Source: Hyphomicrobiaceae bacterium
GTDB taxonomy: Bacteria; Pseudomonadota; Alphaproteobacteria; Rhizobiales; Hyphomicrobiaceae
Reading direction: 5' to 3'
Assembly (NCBI GenBank): GCA_013214245.1
Contig: JABSQE010000073.1
Coordinates: forward strand, 1 to 15,844
DNA length: 15,844 bases
The notes below the pieces were generated by a model, which saw nothing but the letters and a program-made list of their open reading frames with translations, did no database searches and was not told the DNA's origin. A program made the position numbers and the translations under genes. Positions 7,052 through 13,858 of this stretch are shown here, in pieces (within the stretch, counting starts at the first letter, position 1; each line of letters begins with the position of its first letter).

Positions 7052-8089
7052 CTACTCAGAAAGTGTTTGCTCATTCGAATTATGATATCCACCATCAATC
7101 GTATCATATTTTGGATGAACATTAGTTTGATGAATTACTTGTAAATCTTTAGTTTTTGTGTTGTTAGTCAAAATACTTTCTCTAGTAGAAAGCTGGTGTA
7201 CTGAACGACCATCAGCACAAGTCCTCTTAGGCTCAAAGTTCAGTAAGCTTGGAATGTCTAACTGCTCTTGCTGTATTACACGACTAAATTTTGCGCGCCA
7301 CACAGCTACCATCTCACCAACCTTGGTTTTAGTTTCCTCAGCTGCTCCGCAAAATATATTTTGATAAATATCTTCAATCCACAACCTATCCTCTTGTGCA
7401 GCATTTTCAATTGCCAATTCAATCAAAATTAGAGCTCGAGTTGGGTTTCGCTTCATATATACACCACGCCAATTCAAATCTGCAAGGAATGCTTGAGCAC
7501 TTGCGTGCCCTTTCTGCGCCAATACGCTAAACCAGTACAGTGCATAATGTTTTGACTGGTGAACGCCGTCATCAGTTAACTGTAACTTAGCAAGTTCAAA
7601 TTGTGCATCTTCGTCATTAAAAAAAGTAGCTGAGTGATGGAAATATTCTGCAGCTCGTACCACATCCGCTCGAAGCCCAATTTCGGGAAGACCATCACGT
7701 ATGTATCGTGCAAAACGTGTCATAGCCCGTCCAACAGTCGGAGCCTTCCGATAGTCAGCAGGATCAGTGTCTGCGTGATCTTTTACGAACTTATGAAATA
7801 AATGGAACGCTTTTGAATGATTAGTAGTTGTACTAGAATTACTTGAATATATAAGTGCTAGATAATACCGCGCAGGAAATATGTCATGTTTAATTGCATA
7901 CTCAAAAGCAGGAATGGCAATTTGAAAGTCGCCAGAACGATACAACGATACTCCTTGTTGCATTGCATCATAAGGATCTTTAAAGCTTGTGCTAGACCTA
8001 ACAGCAATCGGCAATACAGCTATATATATCGACAAAGCAGCCAGAGCTCTTAACTCATTATTTCTGTAGATTTTGCTTCTGCTGTGCAT
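7052..8089 (-). CDS. ExoR-like periplasmic Sel1-repeat protein
   Basis: A 345-aa exported protein built of Sel1/TPR-like helical repeats. Residues 12-33 (ELRALAALSIYIAVLPIAV...) form a probable signal peptide. Repeats run from about 40 to 270: GVSLYRSGDFQIAIPAFEYAIKHD, AEYFHHSATFFNDEDAQFELAKL, ALYWFSVLAQKGHASAQAFLADLNWRGVYMKRNPTRALILIELAIENA, and LWIEDIYQNIF. This order, with the insert FVKDHADTDPADYRKAPTVGRAMTRFARYIRDGLPEI (101-137), is that of alphaproteobacterial ExoR, which in Sinorhizobium restrains the ExoS-ChvI two-component system in the periplasm. The protein is about 75 residues longer than typical ExoR (near 268 aa); the extra polar C-terminal tail (from about 270) has no recognisable domain. 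No exoS, chvI or exopolysaccharide gene is adjacent, so its role is inferred from family resemblance only. ATG at 8089 has no strong ribosome site. It stands alone between two long gaps. Confidence 0.72.
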   Translation of the reverse strand: MHSRSKIYRNNELRALAALSIYIAVLPIAVRSSTSFKDPYDAMQQGVSLYRSGDFQIAIPAFEYAIKHDIFPARYYLALIYSSNSSTTTNHSKAFHLFHKFVKDHADTDPADYRKAPTVGRAMTRFARYIRDGLPEIGLRADVVRAAEYFHHSATFFNDEDAQFELAKLQLTDDGVHQSKHYALYWFSVLAQKGHASAQAFLADLNWRGVYMKRNPTRALILIELAIENAAQEDRLWIEDIYQNIFCGAAEETKTKVGEMVAVWRAKFSRVIQQEQLDIPSLLNFEPKRTCADGRSVHQLSTRESILTNNTKTKDLQVIHQTNVHPKYDTIDGGYHNSNEQTLSE

Positions 8090-9106
8090 TTCTTAAATAA
8101 GTTACCTTGTTTCTGAAAAAATTATTTTTAGAGTTCTATATAGTTTTCTATAAAAGAATCCTCCCAATAGCTTTAAGGGAAATGGTAATGTGTTTAGATA
8201 AAACGTTAGCTTTTAACTAGTTCCAGTTGTGGAGTACCATAAAGTTACAATCTAAATGCTCCAAGAATATTATTTCTGATCACAGTATGGCAGTTTACAG
8301 CACTAAATTAGCATAAATTTTACTTCAGCATGGCTAAAATAAAATTATCGGATGTTACTAATGGCATGCTCTTTGTTATCAGTTCACTAGGGTGGTCCCA
8401 GATAATATCTTTTTCAAAAAATAGTCAGGCAGTAGCTTGGTTGTAGGCAAATCAAGTTTGACACTTCAACTCCAGGATACAACGCTTTCTACGCTTGATT
8501 TGAATAATGTTGTTATCAACGTTATACAATGTAATCTTAAACTTTTTGTAAGTTACAATCGTCGCACATCATCTTAAATACTCAGCAGTACCGTTTATAG
8601 TAGATGTTGTAAGGATAAAGAAAGTGCTCTTGACAAATTAAGACTTATTCATCACTAAATTCTATATCAATTACTTAGTCATACATGGAATACATTTCAG
8701 ATTGATCACAGCAATTAATGAGTACCTTGAGTGCATTTCTACTTATGTTGTTATAATAATGTAATTAGCATAGCTCAAAAACTAGCAACTTTAGCTTAAA
8801 TGATATGCTTTCACTACCCTGAAGTGTGATGATAATGTTATTCTTGACAAAGGAATTAAAGTAGCCAGCTATATAAAACAATCGCTACAGCTTAGCGCAT
8901 AATTTCTACGATCTAACGCAGTTAGTATGACTTAAAGGTCTTATTAAACTCAAATCAACCATGCTCATACTGTTCCCATCCGGAACGCAGCATTGTGGGC
9001 ACCAGATAGTTAATATACCTCATCACTTGATAATTTCTAATAGGATCATAGAATATGACTAAGCTACTCTATCTATAATTATAGTTTACTTATTTTAATT
9101 AGCAGG
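8090..9106. other. 1-kb stretch without genes, where serA would be expected
   Basis: In many alphaproteobacteria serA directly follows serC; here the space downstream of serC is empty, and I see no SerA motif in any frame. A + frame from the TAG at about 8424 to 8575 is open for roughly 50 codons, without a clear start or known family. A compound hairpin lies at 8961-8993. The stretch is otherwise AT-rich and featureless. Confidence 0.55.
8961..8993. repeat. Compound hairpin downstream of serC
   Basis: ATGCT (8961-8965) pairs with AGCAT (8989-8993), enclosing GTTCC (8972-8976) with GGAAC (8982-8986) and a 5-base loop. It is clearly richer in GC than its surroundings. No T-run follows on either strand, so a simple terminator is unlikely. 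Confidence 0.35.
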
Positions 9107-10273
9107 TTAACTTTGTAAAAGTTTGCAACTGTTATACGCCCAATCAAGCCAATATACTAAGGCTTTGAGGTCTGCAGTGCTAACGGTAGGGCCTGTCCAA
9201 ATCCTAAACCCAGGTGGCGCATCGCGATGGGCTTTAATATCGTAGGCTACTTTTTCTATCTCAAGCATACTAACTATTGTATTAATAAAAGCTATCTGTC
9301 TCATTTCTGACAAGCCAACAATGGTTGGATCGACTATTTTCAAACATACTGACGTATTTGACCGAGTGGCTGGTTCCACCGCTAAGTTAGAAATCCAAGG
9401 CGTATGCTCTACCCATTTATGCAATATATTAGCATTAAGGTCTGCCTGCCTTATGAGCACTTTGACCCCGCCAACCCTTTCAGCCCATGTAAGTGCATCA
9501 AGATAATCTTCCACACATAACAACGATGGTGTATTGATGGTTTCGCCAGAAAAAATACCCCGCACCAGTTCAGCTTTCTCCGTAAGACGAAAAATTTTAG
9601 GCAACGGTCGTGGTGGCGAAAATGTTTCAAGCCTTTTGACTGCACGTGGCGACAGTATGAGCATGCCGTGAGCCGCCTCACCGCCTAGTACCTTTTGCCA
9701 AGAAAATGTAAGAATATCAACTTTCAACCAATCGATAGGCTGGGCAAAAGCTGCAGAGGTAGCATCGGCAAATGTCAAACCCTCGCGCTTTATTGGGATC
9801 CACTCGTAATTTGGAATACGTACTCCTGAGGTTGTTCCATTTGAAGTAAAAAGTACGTCGCGGCTAAAATCAACTTTTGTAAGATCTGGTAATTCGCCAT
9901 AGTTCGCTTTCAAAACACGGCAATCTTCCAATTTCAGTTGCTGCTTTACATCTAACGCCCACCCTAAGCCAAAACTCTCCCACGCCAAGATGTCGACGGC
10001 GCGAGCACCTAACATGCACCACATTGCCATCTCAAACGCACCAGTATCCGAAGCCGGTACTATTCCACAAACATAATCCTCAGGAAGCCCAAGTAGCGTC
10101 CTTGTCTTTTCAATAGCAAGGCTCAGGCGCGCTTTGACCTCAAGGGCCCTATGTGAACGGCCCAGATGAGCTTTCTCTAACACGTTTACAGTCCACCCAG
10201 GACGCTTAATGCATGGACCGGACGAGAAGTGCGGATTAAGAGGTCTTAGGTTTGGTTTAAAAAGGTTTCGCAT
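9107..10273 (-). CDS. serC: Phosphoserine aminotransferase
   Basis: SerC is a PLP enzyme that transfers the amino group of glutamate to 3-phosphohydroxypyruvate, giving 3-phosphoserine, the second step of serine synthesis; the same enzyme can serve the deoxyxylulose-dependent PLP route. The 388-aa product has the alphaproteobacterial form: N-terminal PHFSSGPCIKRPGW (14-27), HLGRSHR (36-42), GIVPASDTGAFEMAMW (70-85), TSNGTTSGVRIP (143-154), the PLP-contacting FADATSAAF (168-176, Asp170), and the Schiff-base lysine in TFSWQKVLGGEAAHGM (189-204, Lys194). The C-terminal APPGFRIWTGPTV (352-364) is intact, so the gene looks functional. The start is ATG at 10273, without a strong ribosome site; a terminator-like hairpin lies 38 bases upstream. 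serA, the usual operon partner, is absent downstream. Confidence 0.95.
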   Translation of the reverse strand: MRNLFKPNLRPLNPHFSSGPCIKRPGWTVNVLEKAHLGRSHRALEVKARLSLAIEKTRTLLGLPEDYVCGIVPASDTGAFEMAMWCMLGARAVDILAWESFGLGWALDVKQQLKLEDCRVLKANYGELPDLTKVDFSRDVLFTSNGTTSGVRIPNYEWIPIKREGLTFADATSAAFAQPIDWLKVDILTFSWQKVLGGEAAHGMLILSPRAVKRLETFSPPRPLPKIFRLTEKAELVRGIFSGETINTPSLLCVEDYLDALTWAERVGGVKVLIRQADLNANILHKWVEHTPWISNLAVEPATRSNTSVCLKIVDPTIVGLSEMRQIAFINTIVSMLEIEKVAYDIKAHRDAPPGFRIWTGPTVSTADLKALVYWLDWAYNSCKLLQS

Positions 10274-10302
10274 ATGCTTACTGTGCAGAGTACTTTTAAT
10301 AG

Positions 10303-10554
10303 GGTAAAAAGGAGATCGTCTCGAGTCTCGCCAATGAAGCTTCTAATCAACTAGATGGTAACACATGTATAACGCTCAAATCGCAACCTTCACATTTAGC
10401 GAATTCTAGCGTGTCAACCCCAAATTTCATACCTGATGAAAAAGACGTACAAATAATACTCAATTGGGAAATTAATTACGAAACAAAAAAGCCATCTATG
10501 ATATTCGTTTTAGATAATAGCTTGTGGTCCCCTTTAAGTCAGGATTATAGTTAG
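10303..10554 (+). pseudogene. Open frame without a good start, possible gene relic
   Basis: A + frame free of stops for 83 codons (GGT at 10303 to TAG at 10552-10554), divergent from serC. Its middle reads protein-like (SVSTPNFIPDEKDVQIILNW), but I recognise no family. The only plausible starts are GTG 10411 and ATG 10498, neither with a ribosome site. At this base composition one or two such runs are expected by chance across all the gaps, so this is only a candidate relic. Confidence 0.2.
10306..10329 (-). terminator. Terminator-like hairpin in the serC leader
   Basis: Read on the minus strand, GAGA(c)TCG AGA CGATCTC (10329 down to 10312) forms a seven-base stem with one bulged base and a 3-base loop, followed by C and five Ts (10310-10306). 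It ends 32 bases before the serC ATG and points toward it, the layout of an attenuator or of an upstream terminator. A conserved serC leader RNA motif has been described in alphaproteobacteria; I cannot test membership here. Confidence 0.4.
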
Positions 10555-11034
10555 ACCTCAGAAAGCTTGACTATATAGCTGTAAGGTTGTTATCGCATAT
10601 TAATTCCAACTACCTTAATTATACGTTAGGTTTACCTGCGACCACACCCTAGAAACTAAGTGTTAGTAATAGGAATATATAATTATCAGCGTGGTAGATA
10701 AAAAAAGTTTTTGCTAGAGAAGTTAGCCTTATACACAAAATTAATTTCTAAGACATCATATAAGTGTAAACGATTAATGATTTAATTGACAGTAATAAAT
10801 CGAACATTGATTGCTTCTTTACGTAAATACTGTGTCCTGCCAAATGCGAACCCTTTAACGATGGGAGCCAACGTTTAGAATATAACATTCCTAAATCACC
10901 AAGCCCTCGACGGAAGAGCTTAATTTGTCCAGGAAGGTACATTTCACCACATTAATATCTAGCTAAGACTTTTTCATTTGTTCAAGAAAGTTGTGATCAC
11001 AAAAATTTAACCGACTTTTAAAAGAGCACCGACA

Positions 11035-11060
11035 ATTATTGTATCACATTATTGTATCAG
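11035..11060. repeat. Two tandem copies of a 13-bp unit
   Basis: ATTATTGTATCAC (11035-11047) is followed directly by ATTATTGTATCAG (11048-11060), identical but for the last base. It probably arose by local slippage. It lies 262 bp beyond the rpoD stop. Confidence 0.75.
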
Positions 11061-11321
11061 ATTTTCTTTTAATGCGTAATATCCATTCTCTGTTTCAAAA
11101 AGTAATTGGATTGTGCAAACAGTTGCAATTCTTTTAGCTTCTGGTAAAATAATCAGGAATGTTAGCTTCGAGAAAAAGGCTAAGGTTAATTTCATACCAT
11201 CCATAAGTACTTGATGTGGTCAGTAGACAAGTTTGAGTGAACACCGTAGTATGTCTTGGAAACCATTTATTTTTATAGGTTAGTAATAATGTGCAAAAGT
11301 ACTACGAACAATTTGGTGACT

Positions 11322-13277
11322 TTAGCTGTCCAAAAAACTACGTAGTTTTCGTGAACGGCTAGGATGTTTCAACTTCCGTAGCGCTTTAGCTTCAATTTGG
11401 CGAATTCGTTCACGTGTTACTGAAAATTGTTGACCAACCTCTTCCAAAGTATGATCAGTATTCATACCAATTCCGAAGCGCATACGTAGAACTCGTTCCT
11501 CACGTGGCGTTAAAGATGCTAGAACGCGTGTTGTTGTCTCTCGCAAATTAGCTTGGATTGCAGCATCAATTGGTAAAATTGCATTTTTGTCTTCGATAAA
11601 ATCGCCTAGATGTGAATCTTCTTCATCACCTATTGGGGTCTCAAGTGATATAGGCTCCTTGGCAATTTTTAGTACTTTCCGGACTTTCTCCAGTGGCATA
11701 GATAGTTTTTCAGCTAATTCTTCAGGGGTTGGCTCACGACCAATTTCGTGTAGCATCTGCCGGGAGGTACGAACAATCTTATTTATAGTTTCAATCATGT
11801 GCACAGGAATGCGAATCGTCCGAGCTTGATCAGCTATTGACCGAGTAATGGCTTGACGTATCCACCATGTAGCATATGTAGAAAATTTATAGCCGCGCCT
11901 GTACTCAAACTTATCAACCGCCTTCATCAGGCCAATATTGCCTTCTTGGATGAGATCCAGAAATTGCAAACCACGATTTGTGTATTTCTTGGCGATAGAA
12001 ATTACAAGACGGAGATTAGCCTCGACCATCTCTTTCTTTGCCTGGCGCGCTTCACGCTCTCCTTTTTGAACAGCACGAACAATACGACGAAATTCAGAAA
12101 TTTCCAATCCCGTCTCACTTGCAAGTTCGTGAATGTTATCACGTAAAACTTCCAAGCGATCACGTGCTTGGTCAATCATTTGGAGCCACTTTCTATTCCG
12201 ACTAACTACTTTATTGAGCCACGTTTGATCAAGTTCATTACCATAATATTCGGAGATAAATTCGGTACGAGGAATAGCATAATTATCTGCTAAACGCATT
12301 AATTTACCTTCAAGCTGAACGAGACGCTTATTAATTGCATAAAGCTGCTCTACTAGACTTTCAATACGATTGTTGTTTAAAGATAGGCTTTTTACATCAC
12401 GAATAATGGTATTACGCAACTCATTGTAGACCTCCTCTTGTTTGCGACTGCCCATCTCTCCTGAAAGTTGAAGCACAAGCTTTTTATCCTGTTGCTTGCG
12501 CAGGTTTTCGTAATTACTAGCAATTGAGTCAAATGTTTCAAGCACTTTGGGTTTTAGTTCAGCTTCCATAGCTGTGAGAGATAGGGCGTTTTCGAAATCA
12601 TCATCTTCATCTTGATTATCTTCATCATCTGTACCGGATAGATTGTCTGGTACATAACTCGAGTTAGAAATTTCTGAGGGAACATCGCTAACCTCTTTCG
12701 CTTCCGGTCCTTCGTAAGTTGCCTCTAGATCTATGATATCACGTAGAAGAATCCGACCTTCATTCAATTCATCACGCCAAATGATTATAGCCTGGAATGT
12801 CAAAGGACTTTCGCAAAGACCGGCTATCATAGCTTCATGACCAGCCTCAATGCGTTTAGCAATTGCAATTTCACCCTCACGTGACAGCAATTCAACACTG
12901 CCCATTTCACGCAGGTACATACGTACCGGGTCATCAGTACGATCTGCAATTTCAGATTTTGTTTCATATTTTGTTGGTAAATTCTGTGTCGTTAATGCTC
13001 GGCTATCTTCGTTTTCCTCATGCTCCTCAACGTCTTCTTCATTCTCGACAACTGAAATACCCATCTCTGAAAGCATTGACATTATATCTTCTATCTGTTC
13101 TGAAGACACTTCCTCTGAAGGCATAACCGAGTTAAGATCGTCATAAGTGACAAATCCACGGGCCTTGGCAGTTTTTATCATGCGTTTTACAGAACTGTCG
13201 GACAAATCAAGAAGCGGAGCATCGCGCTCGTGCATTTCTTTTTTTTTGCTAACCTGTATTTCCACTTTCTGCTGCAT
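11322..13277 (-). CDS. rpoD: Housekeeping RNA polymerase sigma factor (sigma-70)
   Basis: RpoD directs RNA polymerase to most promoters. The 651-aa product shows all sigma-70 parts in order: region 1.1 (about 25-80), region 1.2 with DPVRMYLREMGSVELLSREGEIAIAKRIE (116-144), the long nonconserved insert (about 150-375, with an acidic run DDEDNQDEDDD near 217-227), region 2 (418-490: ANLRLVISIAKKYTNRGLQFLDLIQEGN, then FEYRRGYKFSTYATWWIRQAITRSIADQARTIRIP, which covers -10 binding and melting), region 3 (491-570) and region 4 with PREERVLRMRFGIG (591-604) and the -35-binding helix LEEVGQQFSVTRERIRQIEAKALRKL (611-636). No defect is seen. The start is ATG at 13277; a GAGAG-type ribosome site lies within an 18-bp inverted repeat. 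dnaG lies upstream on the same strand, the conserved order, but 581 bp away, so rpoD probably has its own promoter. Confidence 0.98.
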   Translation of the reverse strand: MQQKVEIQVSKKKEMHERDAPLLDLSDSSVKRMIKTAKARGFVTYDDLNSVMPSEEVSSEQIEDIMSMLSEMGISVVENEEDVEEHEENEDSRALTTQNLPTKYETKSEIADRTDDPVRMYLREMGSVELLSREGEIAIAKRIEAGHEAMIAGLCESPLTFQAIIIWRDELNEGRILLRDIIDLEATYEGPEAKEVSDVPSEISNSSYVPDNLSGTDDEDNQDEDDDFENALSLTAMEAELKPKVLETFDSIASNYENLRKQQDKKLVLQLSGEMGSRKQEEVYNELRNTIIRDVKSLSLNNNRIESLVEQLYAINKRLVQLEGKLMRLADNYAIPRTEFISEYYGNELDQTWLNKVVSRNRKWLQMIDQARDRLEVLRDNIHELASETGLEISEFRRIVRAVQKGEREARQAKKEMVEANLRLVISIAKKYTNRGLQFLDLIQEGNIGLMKAVDKFEYRRGYKFSTYATWWIRQAITRSIADQARTIRIPVHMIETINKIVRTSRQMLHEIGREPTPEELAEKLSMPLEKVRKVLKIAKEPISLETPIGDEEDSHLGDFIEDKNAILPIDAAIQANLRETTTRVLASLTPREERVLRMRFGIGMNTDHTLEEVGQQFSVTRERIRQIEAKALRKLKHPSRSRKLRSFLDS

Positions 13278-13858
13278 ATTTTAGAGCTCTCTAAAAATTT
13301 TTGAATTCAATGTGTAGAGTGATTGGAATAGTCAATCGCAGGAATTATGTCCTAACCATGAAACGATAGGTATATAGAGAGCCCACGCGACATGCTTAGT
13401 AAACTAATAGCTATTTCTAGTTAATGCCGCAGAAAACAACCACGATCTTAGCTTTAAAGTGATCTCTGTTATTGTCATGTTTTGATAATAATCCATCAAA
13501 AAGTATTACGTCACGTTAACGTGCTCCTTAGCAAGGTAGGGAACTAAATTTTTTAATGAAAACAGTCATTTACTACTCAGATCGAAAGCACTTTCATTAG
13601 ATAAAATTTAAATATGGGAAAATCAGTGTTTAAATTTTAATTGTGATGGAATTTAAAGTATTATATTTACTTCAACTGTTATGCGATGCATGTATCACTC
13701 AAGCCTAAGACAACAAACGAAGTTTCAAAAAATCAAAACTAATTTAATGCATCCCCAAGACTGCTACCACTTAGGCTTAATATCATATTCTCTTAAACTA
13801 AAGAAAAAATCATACAGTACATTCACCACCATAATTTTATATTATCTTTGGAAAAAAG
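13278..13858. other. dnaG-rpoD intergenic region
   Basis: 581 bp with no credible gene; the small frame starting near 13681 on the plus strand is AT-driven and unlike any protein I know. It carries the inverted repeat at the rpoD start, a small hairpin GATTG/CAATC (13321-13337) in the likely rpoD leader, and a perfect 12-bp palindrome CACGTTAACGTG (13512-13523). An rpoD promoter is expected here, but I cannot place it with confidence. Confidence 0.5.
13279..13296. promoter_or_regulatory. Inverted repeat over the rpoD ribosome binding site
   Basis: TTTTAGAG (13279-13286), CT, CTCTAAAA (13289-13296) is a perfect eight-base inverted repeat just upstream of the rpoD ATG. It contains the only purine-rich ribosome site (GAGAG on the minus strand). 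It could act as a protein-binding site or dampen translation; the tiny 2-base centre would have to open to form a hairpin. Confidence 0.35.

Larger units (their letters stand above)
10274..11321. other. 1-kb gap between serC and rpoD
   Basis: Contains the serC leader hairpin, the start-less open frame 10303-10554, a GC-richer patch at about 10820-10945 that is open on the minus strand (64 codons, 10748-10942) and also gives a protein-like but twice-interrupted frame on the plus strand, and a 13-bp tandem repeat at 11035-11060. I cannot support any intact gene. No strong terminator is visible after rpoD. Confidence 0.5.

Noticed and set aside
8424..8575. Plus-strand open stretch of about 50 codons between exoR-like and serC
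   Set aside because: No start codon with a ribosome site, no known motif, and a length compatible with chance.
9073..9084. Perfect palindrome CTATAATTATAG after serC
   Set aside because: Made of A and T apart from its two ends, and expected by chance at this composition; no T-run to make a terminator.
12850..13146. Plus-strand open frames opposite rpoD
   Set aside because: They are antisense to conserved RpoD region 1 and have no independent coding evidence.
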